A stretch of 64,000 nt of DNA from Aurantiochytrium sp. KH105 (GCA_003116975.1 BGKB01000153.1:96616-160615), one strand, 5' to 3'. Shown: positions 29,688-39,551, counted from the first letter of the stretch. The notes: a model not told the origin generated them from the letters alone. Numbers and translations are program-made.

Positions 29688-31572
29688 GGCCCTTGCTTTC
29701 GTTCGAGCAAAATTCGACCCCTAGCTCCTTCGTGCCTTGCGCCTTGCGCCTTGCGCCTTGCGCCTTGCGCCTTGTGCAGCAGCAGCCAGCAGCAGCAGCA
29801 AGAGCAGCAGCAAGAGCAGCACCTCTTGCCTGGCCTGACTCGGAGGGCGCCTTGACGGGTGTTCAGTCTGTTCGGAGCGCGTGCAGCCTTCGCAAGAATG
29901 GCTGATGCACACAAGAAGCTGCTGCTGCCGAGGCTCTGTCGAGACGCTCTCGAGGCGCCCTGCGCGTCCACGCGGTCCGTGTCGTCGGCCGGCGCGCGCT
30001 GCGAAGCGGTCTGCACGCCTGCGCGTGGTGTCTCTTGTTTGCTGCCTGCTTGCCTGCTTGCTTGCTTGCTTGCTTGCCTTCTTGCCCTGCTGGCCGTGCA
30101 CCAGGCCAACCTGCCAGCCAGCCAGCCACAGCAGCGTGCCCTGCCTTCTGGTGCTGGTTGGTTGCCAGATAGCCAGGGTGGCGCACGTCAGCTTTGGCAC
30201 GAGACAGAACCTTGCGGCCCTCTTCCGAATCTTGGAGGGGGCAAGCGTCCTACCTCGTCTCTCGCCGCGCCGCGCCTTGCCTCGCGAACGCACGTGCGCG
30301 GATGCCGCGACGCGACCTTGCCGTGGGTCGTGAGCTCGTCGCCACGGTCGTGGTGAACGCGCGCCAATACGAGCGACGGGGCCTCTTCGTACCTGCTGCT
30401 TGCTTGCTTGCTTGCTTGCCTGCTTGCTGACTCCGCACGCACAGCGAATCAAGTTCCCGGTCAGAATCTAAGAGTACCTCCCTAGCAAACGGGAGTGGAT
30501 GGGGAAAAGAAAAGCTTCGCGGCGGTCTTGCCCTCGTTGCGCGACGAGCCAGCGCCACCCGATTGCCGAGATTCGGCCCACTTGCCGAGGCGAGGCGCTT
30601 CTGTTCGAAGCAACGTAGTCACGGGGATACCATGGAGTCGGCACAAAGAGGAAAGCACAGCTAGCCAGATGCAGGCAAAAACCTGCGATGCTTCAGCCAG
30701 CAGATGAAACGAAGAGCAGCCAACCAGAGCCTTTATCACGAAGAGTAGAAAAAGGGGCTTGACTTCAAGCTATGACTAATGGTATACCTTGCCAAGACTC
30801 ATAACAAAGAGCACAAGGTGGCCTTTGACGAAGATTAAGGTTTGACTCAAGCTCTCAAAGAGCAACTTTCATGATCCTTTGATGGGCGACAATGCGTTGC
30901 CGTAAGGAAAGAGCGCCATGGTATTCTTGCTAAGATGGAAGGATCCTTGCATGATTGATGCGTGCAAATCAGCAAGGACTATTTGGTTAAAATCCAAAAG
31001 TTGACGCCGGGCCAAAGCGACTGCGTTCTTCTATCGTACCTGCGCAGTCGAAATGTCGGCTACGCTGACAATGATTCTTTTGCATTCTTTGAAAGGAATC
31101 TGGCATCGTGCGGACTCGAAATAGCCATTGTGAAAGAAACGCGAGTGGTCTGCCTACCAGAGTCGATAATTGTACGCAAGTCCCCATGACGTTAGCTTAT
31201 CCTTCTTGGGCTCCTCGTATGAGGAAAAAGGTTTCCATTTTGATCTTAACGCATTGGCTCAATGAGATGTCATCATTTTCTCCTCGTCCCGAGTGCGATG
31301 ACAACTTTGTTGTTTTCAACATCATCATCGATACTCAAGAAAGAGCGAGCAGATTTCCGAACGGCATGCAAAAGCACATTAATTAACTGTAAATTCGCAA
31401 CGCCACTTCGTCGCTCCTCCACGATGCATCACGTAACAAGATGATGTGATGGACGCAGCGTCGCGGTGCAAAGAAAGATAGTAGGCGTATACAAGCAATC
31501 GAATCGAAAAATGAGGATGTGACGTGGCCAAAACAGGAATCAGGAGAGAAGAGAGCTGCAAGAGAAAACACG
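29688..31572. other. 1.9 kb spacer upstream of the BAP31-like gene
   Basis: No supportable gene. Holds a (CGCCTTG)n array, (TTGC)n tracts near 30045-30085 and 30403-30428, then A+T-richer DNA to 31572. An unsupported 75-codon frame lies at 30962-31189. Confidence 0.5.
29734..29775. repeat. (CGCCTTG)n heptanucleotide array
   Basis: Six 7-bp units just upstream of family member C, followed by CAGCAG-rich DNA. Confidence 0.88.
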
Positions 31573-32250
31573 ATGGCGCCCGTTGCGTGGATGGGACTCA
31601 GCGAGGCAGTGAGCCTGGCGCTCGTTGTCACCATGGCGCTCTTGGCTGCGCCGCTTCCGCGGAGCGTCGTGGAAACCGCGCTCGCGGTTCGTCCGGGTCT
31701 GGTCATGCTCATTGCTGCGGCGTCCACTTCGCTCGTGCCCTTCGCAGAAAGCGTGGTCGGTCTCGTCGACTACAAGCCGCGGAGCGACGCCCACGGCTAC
31801 GAGTCGGATCCTCGCTGGCAGTCGCTCGTCATTACCACGTACCGATCATCCATGGTCGGAGCCCTCCTGCTTACTTTCGTGCTCTTCACCTCGGTCTGCA
31901 GCCGTTTGGTCAAGGCGCAGGCTGCGGAGGAGCGCATGGGTAAAAACTTGCAAACGCTCGAGAAACAAGCCAAGGCCGGCTCTGCTCAATCGATCAAGAT
32001 GCTTCATGAGGCCGCACAAAAGGCCGGGACCGATGGCGGCGCCACGGAAATTGCCGCCAAGTTGGAAAAACTCATGGCAGAAAATGCGCGTCTCAAGCGC
32101 GAAGCTGAGGCCGCGACCAAGGAGTGCAACATTATCAAAGAGCAGAGCAAGGCTTTTAAGAACGAACATGAACGTCTCATTGACCAGATTGCAAAGCTCG
32201 AGGCCGCCGCTGACAAAGTAGCGTCGGCCGAGCCCAAAAAGGACCGATAG
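31573..32250 (+). CDS. BAP29/BAP31-like ER membrane chaperone/cargo protein
   Basis: 225 residues from the ATG at 31573. Hydrophobic segments near residues 8-27, 35-55 and 92-110 form the membrane domain. From about residue 115 there is a coiled coil whose end, EQSKAFKNEHERLIDQIAKL, parallels KQSEGLTKEYDRLLEEHAKL of human BAP31. The last four residues, KKDR, are a KKxx dilysine retrieval signal, as in BAP31 (KKEE), placing the C-terminus in the cytosol and the protein in the ER/Golgi cycle. BAP31 proteins bind membrane cargo at the ER and assist export or degradation. Length fits the family (about 240). Confidence 0.85.
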   Translation: MAPVAWMGLSEAVSLALVVTMALLAAPLPRSVVETALAVRPGLVMLIAAASTSLVPFAESVVGLVDYKPRSDAHGYESDPRWQSLVITTYRSSMVGALLLTFVLFTSVCSRLVKAQAAEERMGKNLQTLEKQAKAGSAQSIKMLHEAAQKAGTDGGATEIAAKLEKLMAENARLKREAEAATKECNIIKEQSKAFKNEHERLIDQIAKLEAAADKVASAEPKKDR

Positions 32251-32440
32251 AGGCAGGCCTCTTCGATCCAATCGTCCGTGCTCAATCCACAATCTGCCGG
32301 CCTCGTGCACGCAAGTAAGCAAATGTCTACACCCAGGGCCTAGGCCAAGGCACCGAGACGACGTGAGGCCGAGAGGCCAAGGTCAAGACCCAGTCTGAAT
32401 ACAAAAGCAAAGCCAAATTGTTCGATTCTATCTGGTGGTA

Positions 32441-34540
32441 TTACAATTCTGAGACCTCGACGCGTGCTGCGCCGAGATTTAGCGCAACCTCGAATTTAAG
32501 AGGTGGCTGCGCCATACCCGAGCCCAGTCCATGCCTCGATGCCATCTTGTGTAATGCCTCATTAAATAGATGTGTATTCGGATCTGCTTGCAGACGCACC
32601 GTCAACGACTGTCCTCGCCGGTTTGGAACAGCATTTGCGATAGCTCGTAAGATCGCGGCCATTTGTGGCGCCGCTGTAGGGCCACTTAACTTGAGCGTAT
32701 CCACTTCTCTTGCCTCCCTTCCATGCGCAATTTTCACAAGTCGTGGCACGCTTCGAGGCGGCGCCTGACACATGGCGTGCAAAAATGGCACCGGCGAAAC
32801 GAGCTGTGGGCATTCGTGAAGACCGTTGCGTTGCACGATGCGATTCATGAGTACATTGAATAATCCGTGCACTGCTTGACGCCCCACAAAGCCAAGCAAC
32901 GAGCGTAATCGATCGTCAGAGCCAATCGTGCTCGAGGCGCGCGTAAGCAGAGCACTCCGAGTTGCGCCCGCCCCGCGGCTTGCGCTTGCAGATCTTGAGT
33001 AAGCGCGCAACTCGTCCTGGAGCTCGGGGTCAATCGTAGACATGTCTTTTTCCAGTGAACTGTCCAATGGACATTCGAATTTAACCTGGCAGCGAGTCAA
33101 CTGGCTTCGTAAGCTTGCTGACGACTGCGAGAAGACAGCACAAACGGGCGCCTCCGGGTCCGCGCCAAGTTGTCCGCGGCCCATGAAGAGCCCGATGACT
33201 CCGCTGTCCGGGTCATTGACGTAAAAATATGGGCACTTGTTCTGTTCAAGCAAAGACATGACTGACTTGAACGCCTCACCCCATTTGCATCTCTTGTCAA
33301 ACAGAAAATGCCCTTCCCCGCTGCCTGCTGCCCCTGCGCCGGAACCTGCGTCACCCCCCATATGTCGCCGCGATCCCCTTGCGCCCGCTCCCATTGGTCC
33401 TCCGCCATCTTGCTGCATACCTTCCCCTTGCTGTGACGTTATCGACGTGGTTGCTTGCAAGCCTCCACTTCCTATTCCGCCTATGCCTCGCGATCGCTCG
33501 CCGGCCTCAACTGGGCCGTCTGACGATCCATCCACGCGCTGTTGACAGTGAAGCTTGAAATTTGCAGGCACAATGCTTTGCAGTCGATTTAGGTCGGCCG
33601 CACTTGGCCCTTGTGATGCGGGATACTCAAAATGGCTCAGCAACGATAAGAGATCCCGATCACTGTTGTCTCCGGTGGCAGCCTTGCGAATTCCGGCAAC
33701 AATGTCTTGAGGCATCCACAGCCGCTCTGCCCAATCGAGGCCGTCGCTTTCGTTAGACTCGATTGTCATTGTTTGTGCCAGAGACCAATTAGGAATGTGT
33801 CGTCGCGCTACCTCTGCCAAGGCAACGCGAGGACGTTGCTGTCCGGTGCCCGCTGCAGAAGGCATAAATCCATTGCTTCTTGACATTCCAGTTCCCTCAC
33901 CCCTGCTCAAAGCGCTGCGAAAGTTGCTCATCGACGTCGCGCTTTCCCGACTACTTGCTTGCGCTGCCCCGGCGCTTGCCTTGACGCGAAAAGATGACGA
34001 CGTCAGCGTCGTCGCCGCCTGACCAGCACGACTCGTGTCCATCGCTCCCAAAAAGTCGGCATACAAGTCCATGGAATTGCTGTTCGGTCCAAGAACATCG
34101 TCCACAGGAACGTGATTTACTCGGTTGACCAAGGAGGCCTTCTCGTCGTGGTCATCTTTGGTCTCGGTGGGAGCTTTGTTCCGCTGTATGGTCGATGGCG
34201 ACAGCTGGCGTCTCTTGATGCCACTGCCTTGGGCGTTCTTGGGCACAAAGGACGAAAACGGCGCCGGGCGTTTGCCTGGTCGCCTTCCTCGCCCTTTGGC
34301 CGCAGACAGCGGCGGAGGTTGCGGCGCTGGCTGCCCGCCACGTCCGCCGTCATTCTCCTTGCCCCGTGACTCGCTCTGCGCGGGTCGCTGCTGGCCCTCC
34401 TGCTCCTGGCGAAAGTCCAAATCGTTGCTGCTGCCGCCGCCGCCGTCGTTCTCCTCGTGCTGACCGCCAACCTCTGGCGCCTCCAAGGTCGTCGCCGCCG
34501 ACGCCGCCGTCGCGCTCGCCTCGCCGACCCGGTGAGCCAT
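32441..34540 (-). CDS. DONSON: DONSON homologue (replisome assembly/fork protection factor)
   Basis: 699 residues from the ATG complementary to 34538-34540; the frame extends upstream only through a non-ATG codon. The N-terminal half is disordered (Gly/Gln/Ser-rich; basic KGRGRRPGKRP). The C-terminal half carries DONSON landmarks in order: NWSLAQTMTI, WGEAFKSVMSLLEQNKCPYF followed by YVND (human: [20 protein letters not shown]), GLFNVLMNRIV, LVSPVPFLHAM (human LLSPVAF), and TLKLSGPTAAPQMAAILRAI (human SLEITGPIMPHSLHSL). In vertebrates DONSON brings GINS to loaded MCM2-7 during CMG helicase assembly and protects forks. It is head to head with CDC6 over about 190 bp. No intron is required. Confidence 0.8.
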   Translation of the reverse strand: MAHRVGEASATAASAATTLEAPEVGGQHEENDGGGGSSNDLDFRQEQEGQQRPAQSESRGKENDGGRGGQPAPQPPPLSAAKGRGRRPGKRPAPFSSFVPKNAQGSGIKRRQLSPSTIQRNKAPTETKDDHDEKASLVNRVNHVPVDDVLGPNSNSMDLYADFLGAMDTSRAGQAATTLTSSSFRVKASAGAAQASSRESATSMSNFRSALSRGEGTGMSRSNGFMPSAAGTGQQRPRVALAEVARRHIPNWSLAQTMTIESNESDGLDWAERLWMPQDIVAGIRKAATGDNSDRDLLSLLSHFEYPASQGPSAADLNRLQSIVPANFKLHCQQRVDGSSDGPVEAGERSRGIGGIGSGGLQATTSITSQQGEGMQQDGGGPMGAGARGSRRHMGGDAGSGAGAAGSGEGHFLFDKRCKWGEAFKSVMSLLEQNKCPYFYVNDPDSGVIGLFMGRGQLGADPEAPVCAVFSQSSASLRSQLTRCQVKFECPLDSSLEKDMSTIDPELQDELRAYSRSASASRGAGATRSALLTRASSTIGSDDRLRSLLGFVGRQAVHGLFNVLMNRIVQRNGLHECPQLVSPVPFLHAMCQAPPRSVPRLVKIAHGREAREVDTLKLSGPTAAPQMAAILRAIANAVPNRRGQSLTVRLQADPNTHLFNEALHKMASRHGLGSGMAQPPLKFEVALNLGAARVEVSEL

Positions 34541-34731
34541 CCTTGCACATCTATCTATCTGGACAAGCAGCCTCGCGGCCACGATGCGATGCGCGCAACA
34601 CTCTAAAAATGACTGCGACGGTTAGGTCAGAAGCTACTGCACGACTTAACCGTCACATCGGGCTTGCGCACCATTATCTTGGCCGCACGCAGTTCGGATC
34701 GAGCAAGCGAGGGAGTCCGCACGCACGCAGG
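34541..34731. promoter_or_regulatory. Shared DONSON/CDC6 promoter with an 8-bp inverted repeat
   Basis: The 191 bp between the two start codons contain GACGGTTA at 34617-34624 and its exact reverse complement TAACCGTC at 34647-34654, 22 bp apart. TAACCG fits the MYB-type core (T/C)AACNG. A symmetric site suits coordinate control of both genes. The binding factor is inference. Confidence 0.45.
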
Positions 34732-36297
34732 ATGCCGACCACTCGCGCGCGCACGCAGGCGGCGGCGAGCCAAACGACGAAGACGCTGGCAACGCGCGCT
34801 CCCAAACGCCACCGCGTGGCAGCGCCAGCACCGCGTCGAGGGAGGAGGAAAACGGAGATCTTGGACCAGAACGTGCAGCACAATAGCGCGGCGGCGCCCG
34901 GCGGCTCGCACAAGAAACGCTGTAAGCGCGACGTAGAAGGCATAGGATCGCAAAACAAGACGGAGAAGAGCAAAAGTAAAAAGGCCAAGCTCTCTGTGCC
35001 AGTGCTCTCCGCAGAAGAGGCAGGGATCATTGGCCGTCAAGAGCAGCTTGACGCCGTGCGCGAGTTCCTGCGTAGCCATCTTGAGCTCCGCAAGGGCGGC
35101 TCCCTTTATGTATGCGGCACGACCGGGACGGGAAAGACTGCTTGTGTGCACTATGTGCTTGCGTCAGAGATGGCGCAAGGCGCGGGACGCAAAGGTTCGA
35201 TCAAGGTAGGAAAGTTGAACGGCAACACGCTCGAACGGCCCGGACATATTTACGGAGCGATTCTCAAGGCACTAGGATTCGATTCTTCAATCAACGCAGC
35301 AACCTCAACCGCGCGCGCAGCACTTGAAAAGGTATTGCGTCCTTCGCAAGACGGCCGCGGTCGCAGTGCAAATCCACTCTTCGTGGTGTTGCTCGATGAG
35401 ATCGACCAGCTCATCACCGCAAGCAAGTCGCAAACGGCACGACAAGAGGTGCTGTACCAGCTCTTTCGTTGGGCAAACCTTCCTCGCTCGCGTCTCATCC
35501 TCATCGGGATCGCCAACGCGGTAAATCTTCACGATCGCTTCCTTCCCGAGCTCTTGCGCGAAGGCTATTCCTCGGAAATGCTCGTTTTTCCTGCTTATAA
35601 CAGGGATCAGCTCAAGGCGATTCTGGAGGCGCACACAAGTCGCTTGGCTAGCGAGACCACTTTGGGCAAGGTCCGTTTTGATCCCGTTGGCATTGAGCTT
35701 TGTGCGCGCAAGGTGGCTGCCAAGTCTGGTGATTTGCGAAAGGGCCTCGACATTTGCAAATGTGCGTTGCTTCAAGCTGCACAAGCTGCCCCCCCAACGT
35801 CTTTGCAAGCTGAGAGCACCAGCGAAGATACAACGGGTCGACGAGAAATAGTTGTGGGCGCCGCGACGATGCTTCGGGTCATGCGCTCTGCTCTCGAAGC
35901 AAGCCACATCAAAACCATCACGGAGCTGCCGCTTCAAGTACAGTACGCGCTCTGCGCAATTATCCGACAGCAACGCGCCATCGCACGCGAAGGGAAGCGT
36001 GCGCTCATCGTTAACGACGTCTTCCGCACGTACACCTCCATGACTCGAGAATGGGGTCTCCCCGCGCAGCCTTTTGCGAGCTTCTGCGACTCCTTGCTCG
36101 GGCGCCTCTTCGAGGACGGTCTTGTTGCTCTTGCAGGTAATCCGAAGAAGGAGCTTCGTCAGCGATCGCTCAAGGTCGATGTGCTCGAGGCAGATGCCGT
36201 CAGCGCTCTCGAGGAAAACGTCGCCACCAAGAACCTTCTTTCCGGGAAGTCTCACAGGCACAATGGAGGCGTCAACTTTTACGCTGCTGGGTCTTAG
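34732..36297 (+). CDS. CDC6: CDC6/ORC1-type AAA+ replication licensing ATPase
   Basis: 521 residues from the ATG at 34732 (MPTTRARTQ). An alternative in-frame ATG at 34609 would add 41 residues but would place the promoter inverted repeat inside the coding region. A basic N-terminal tail (residues 1-90; KRHR, RRGRRK, KKRCKR) resembles regulated nuclear tails of Cdc6. AAA+ motifs: Walker A GTTGTGKT (129-136), Walker B VVLLDEID (218-225), sensor 1 IGIANAVN (258-265), sensor 2 SGDLRKGLD with Arg337. A winged-helix domain follows (about 400-505). There is no BAH domain, so Cdc6 is favoured over Orc1. Cdc6 with ORC and Cdt1 loads MCM2-7 at origins in G1. Residues 350-370 form a non-conserved linker. 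Confidence 0.88.
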   Translation: MPTTRARTQAAASQTTKTLATRAPKRHRVAAPAPRRGRRKTEILDQNVQHNSAAAPGGSHKKRCKRDVEGIGSQNKTEKSKSKKAKLSVPVLSAEEAGIIGRQEQLDAVREFLRSHLELRKGGSLYVCGTTGTGKTACVHYVLASEMAQGAGRKGSIKVGKLNGNTLERPGHIYGAILKALGFDSSINAATSTARAALEKVLRPSQDGRGRSANPLFVVLLDEIDQLITASKSQTARQEVLYQLFRWANLPRSRLILIGIANAVNLHDRFLPELLREGYSSEMLVFPAYNRDQLKAILEAHTSRLASETTLGKVRFDPVGIELCARKVAAKSGDLRKGLDICKCALLQAAQAAPPTSLQAESTSEDTTGRREIVVGAATMLRVMRSALEASHIKTITELPLQVQYALCAIIRQQRAIAREGKRALIVNDVFRTYTSMTREWGLPAQPFASFCDSLLGRLFEDGLVALAGNPKKELRQRSLKVDVLEADAVSALEENVATKNLLSGKSHRHNGGVNFYAAGS

Positions 36298-36811
36298 ACT
36301 ACCATTCTCTGCTCTCCCCGCTTGTTTGTCTATCGTAAATGCCAGGCCTTGCCAATCAACATCTGACCCCCCCCCCCAAAAAAAGTCGAATTTGAAGCCA
36401 GCAAGCGATTTGCTCGACACTCGTCTGAACATTTTTTTCCGAGTTGGAAATGTGAACGTGCTTGCTTGTATCAAACATCCAACCCACTTGCCTTTTCTCG
36501 ATCTCATTAGATGATGCTCATGTCACTTCCATCTCTCATGGCGCCCACGGCGGCCTCCGCGCACAGCTTGCATGGATTCTGAAGCTCGCTCAGGCGGTAG
36601 GAGACCCATCGAGAATGGTAAGATGACGCGGCGTTCCAAGACTCAACTTGTGAAGATTGGGCGAAACAAAATTCGACCTCCATATTCGACATGTCGTCGT
36701 TAGGTTCAAGTGCATGCGGCGCGTAGTGCGAGGGGAGGCGCGTGAGATCGGTGACGAACGGGGAAGCGCGAAGTTGGTGGCAGAGCGCAGGTGTCGTACG
36801 CCGAGACAATC
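36298..36811. other. Spacer between CDC6 and the HTH gene, with a weak minus-strand frame
   Basis: A C11-A7 homopolymer pair lies at about 36368-36386. A minus-strand ATG frame at 36507-36692 (61 codons, MSNMEVEFCFAQSS..., ending GSDMSII) has Cys residues (PCKLCAEA) and looks mildly coding, but has no recognised family and could be a 3' exon or chance. I annotate it only here. Confidence 0.3.
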
Positions 36812-38128
36812 ATGCCGGGGCAGCGAACGCTGCGCGGCTTCTTTGGCGTCGGCCCTCCTGTGCGTGGACAAGGTCCTGTCGAGGTCATGGCTCCGACGAA
36901 GAAAATGGCTGGGAGACCCAAGCGCAAGGCGAAACATCCCCCGCCAACGACGAAGAGCGCTCGCCGGGCAAGGCGCGAAGCTTATTCGAAAGCCCGCGGG
37001 CCATCGGCGCCTAGGTCCAGGCCATCGTTGTTGCCGCTGCCCGATTGCCAGTCAAGCGAGGAACTCCGTGAGGAGACTGAAGAATCGACGGCGGCGAGAG
37101 ACGTTGCGGACGATGAGGAGGCCGAGAACCACAAGAATGACAAAGACGACAAAAACAACGAGGACGACGAGGATGACGAAGACGCTCTTCGCATGAACGA
37201 ACCAGCTTCGCGAACCTACAACGTCGTAAGCAATAGCGCCTATTGTGCTCAACTGCAGCGGGCGATCGACATGGTCCTTTGCCGTGGCAAGTTTGCCGGA
37301 CATGCTCCTGTGAGTGTTTCGGAGGCTGCCCGTGTGAACAGCAGGAACGGGATCAAGATCGCGAGGACGACGTTGATTAGTCGCCTAGAAAAGGCGCGCA
37401 ACAACGATGGACAATGCAATATGGCGGCGACTCGCCTGACCAAGCAAGAAGAGGAAAGGCTAGTTAGACTTGTTCTGGATTCGGCCCGTCGCAATTTGCA
37501 TCTTGATGTCAGTATGATCAAGCAAGTTGCACGGGACATTGCCGCACAGCGCAAGGTAAAATTCGTCGCGAGCAATGGCTGGTGGTCGGGCTTCAAACAT
37601 CGCCATCCGGAACTTTTGCAGCGCAATTCTAAGGTCCCGACCTCTAATCGCAATCAGGCGCGTGACTTCGACAATGCCAAGACGTGGTTTGATAAGCTTG
37701 CAGACCACCACACCGAAGTCGGAATCAGACACGAGAAGATTCTGGATCACCTCGGCGAAACAACAGAGAAAGGGCACCAAGGGGGCACTGAGTCTCGCTT
37801 GAGCGACAAGAACCCGGCCTCGCGCGATCCTAGCGAGGAGACGAAGACCAACGAATTGATGAGCAAAATTGCTCATTTACTACGCAGGCTGGATGAGAAG
37901 GACCTTGTCTCTGAGGCGTGCCGGGCCGGCCCTTTTCCTCAGATTGTCAACAACGCCAACATGACCTTCAACATCAACATTTTTCTCAATTGTCCGTCCA
38001 ATGGCGAAATCAATCATGAAGACGCCGAAAAATTCAAACAGAAACTTCTGCATGAGCTCTCCAGACAGATTATTGGAGTGTTATCCCCCCAGATACCCGC
38101 CGTGCCTCAAAATGCCCCAAATGCTTGA
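36812..38128 (+). CDS. CENP-B/pogo-type HTH protein with PIP box and AT-hook; DDE domain missing
   Basis: 438 residues from the ATG at 36812; the frame reaches a GTG at 36791 but no earlier ATG. Residues 4-11, QRTLRGFF, form a perfect PCNA-interacting peptide (QxxLxxFF) at the extreme N-terminus, as in UNG2. KMAGRPKRKAK (31-41) is an AT-hook. Residues 83-125 are acidic. A psq-like HTH (about 143-200) and a Tc5/CENP-B HTH (208-272; LTKQEEERLVRLVLDSARRN through NGWWSGFKHRHPELLQR) follow. In pogo transposases an N-x-DET motif of the DDE nuclease should come next; here KILDHLGETT lies at the matching place, with Gly where the first catalytic Asp would be, and the rest is unrelated. A domesticated DNA-binding protein is likelier than an active transposase. 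Confidence 0.75.
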   Translation: MPGQRTLRGFFGVGPPVRGQGPVEVMAPTKKMAGRPKRKAKHPPPTTKSARRARREAYSKARGPSAPRSRPSLLPLPDCQSSEELREETEESTAARDVADDEEAENHKNDKDDKNNEDDEDDEDALRMNEPASRTYNVVSNSAYCAQLQRAIDMVLCRGKFAGHAPVSVSEAARVNSRNGIKIARTTLISRLEKARNNDGQCNMAATRLTKQEEERLVRLVLDSARRNLHLDVSMIKQVARDIAAQRKVKFVASNGWWSGFKHRHPELLQRNSKVPTSNRNQARDFDNAKTWFDKLADHHTEVGIRHEKILDHLGETTEKGHQGGTESRLSDKNPASRDPSEETKTNELMSKIAHLLRRLDEKDLVSEACRAGPFPQIVNNANMTFNINIFLNCPSNGEINHEDAEKFKQKLLHELSRQIIGVLSPQIPAVPQNAPNA

Positions 38129-38382
38129 GCGCGTTCGTCCAGCGCACTCATGCCGCCGCCAGTTCACTAAAAAGTAATCGATTTTCGCTTCACAAATAGA
38201 CTGATCAGGCTTTTTTAATTTTTTAGAAAATAACAGGCCATGCAGCGTGAAAAGGCTCCAAAGATGGGCGCATTTGTAGAGAACCTATTCGTTGTTGGCA
38301 CAGCGGGCAGAGGACACGGATCCGGGCGATTGGCACCATCTTGCTCTCTCGGAGACAGGGAGACACGCAAATGTAGGTTCAG

Positions 38383-39151
38383 TCAGATGCTGGGTGCGAG
38401 GGAGTATGAGGTCGCGTCGGAGCTCGGGCAGGCCTGGTGACGCCATCGGCGGTCTCTGCAAACATTTCTGTGAAATGAATTTATTTTTATTTCAATTTTT
38501 TTCGACGCCGGGGGCCTCGTTCTCGCCGAGCTGGCGCGGTCGATGGCATCAACAGAGCGCAGGGTCGGGGTCTTTTCATCGAGGGCGTTGCCCTTCCACG
38601 AGACAAAGCCGCTGGGGAGGAAGAGGGTCTCGGCGCGGACAAACGGAGGGCTGGTGCGATTCCAGGTAAAGAAGGCGGCGGCTGAGTGCGTTTGAAAAAA
38701 AAAAATGAAAACGTACCGGGAGGCAAAGTTGGGCTGCTGGAGTTCTGCATTTGCGCTGAGATCGCAACGTGCTCCACTTGCGACGACGTCTCGGGGGCTT
38801 CACCCAACGCCTCAGGGGCATTGATGTCTGTGCGCGACGCTTTCCTTCGCTTTGCTTGTCGTTGTCCTGGGTTGCGGGTAAAGCTGCCTGGGTTGCGGGT
38901 AAAGCTGCCTGGATTGGGGAGTCGATGTTCCATGAAGGAGCCCATTGTTGTAAGTTCGAAGTACTCAAAGGTCGCTCCATACACGCAAGCATCTTGAGCA
39001 GGCTCGTGCGCTTGAGCATCCGCCTCAGCATTGGCATCGGCTTCGTGGGCAGCAACGTGAATGTCCTCGTCTTCGGCAATTTCATCCCTTATCGCGGAGT
39101 CCCAGCACCCCTCCCCTTTCCCCCAGGCTCGGCGAAGGCGCTTTCAGACAT
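38383..39151 (-). CDS. Hypothetical gene with a 35-nt intron (or frameshift) and a disturbed 5' end
   Basis: Coding-like sequence changes frame twice. From about 39107 to 38717 one frame reads WDSAIRDEIAEDEDIH..., a tandem NPGSFTR repeat, KRRKASRTD and SSSPTLPP. A GTACGT donor (38716-38711) and CTCAG acceptor (38682) would remove a T-rich 35-nt intron, in phase, into AAFFTWNRTSPPFVRAETLF and SWKGNALDEKTPTLRSVDAI, ending at the TGA complementary to 38383-38385. Upstream, an ATG at 39151 (MSESAFAEPGGKGRG, context ACCATG) lies in another frame; a G-rich run (GGGGGAAAGGGGAGGGG) sits at the switch, so one miscounted G could explain it. If the 5' frame is wrong, the first in-frame ATG is at 38945, giving 175 residues. 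No family was recognised. It may be a pseudogene. Confidence 0.4.
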
Positions 39152-39547
39152 GGTGATTGTCGTTTTCGTGCTCGTGCTGGTGAGTGTCAAAGCGAAAAGA
39201 AAATTCTGGGCTGCGCGGCATCGCACTGAAGCTTTTTGCGTAGCTTGATGGTCTTATTGACCGGCTCCACAAGGTCCTGCAACTCACACGACTTCGCATT
39301 GCACGTTCAACGCCAACCTTCTCGATTCGTTTGGTCCATGAATTGGGGCTTCTCTCCTGGCCGTTCGGATGTTGCTGTCGTGGTGATTGTCGTCTTTGTG
39401 CTTGTGCTGGTGATTGTCAAAGCGTTTTTTTTTGTTTTTTTTGGGGGCTGCGCGGCCTCGCACTAAAGCTTTTGGCGTTGCTTGATGGTCTTGTTGACCG
39501 GCTCCACCAGGTCCTGCAGCTCACGCGACGTCGCGTTGCACGTTCGG
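39150..39547. repeat. Diverged tandem duplication, period about 230 bp
   Basis: Segments 39150-39308 and 39380-39547 align throughout (shared GGTGATTGTCGT, GTCAAAGCG, GGCTGCGCGGC, CTTGATGGTCTT, GACCGGCTCCAC). On the minus strand both encode the peptide ELQDLVEPVNKTIK, then break at different stops. It looks like an eroding duplicated exon next to the damaged gene at 38383-39151. Confidence 0.75.
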
Positions 39548-39551
39548 ACAC

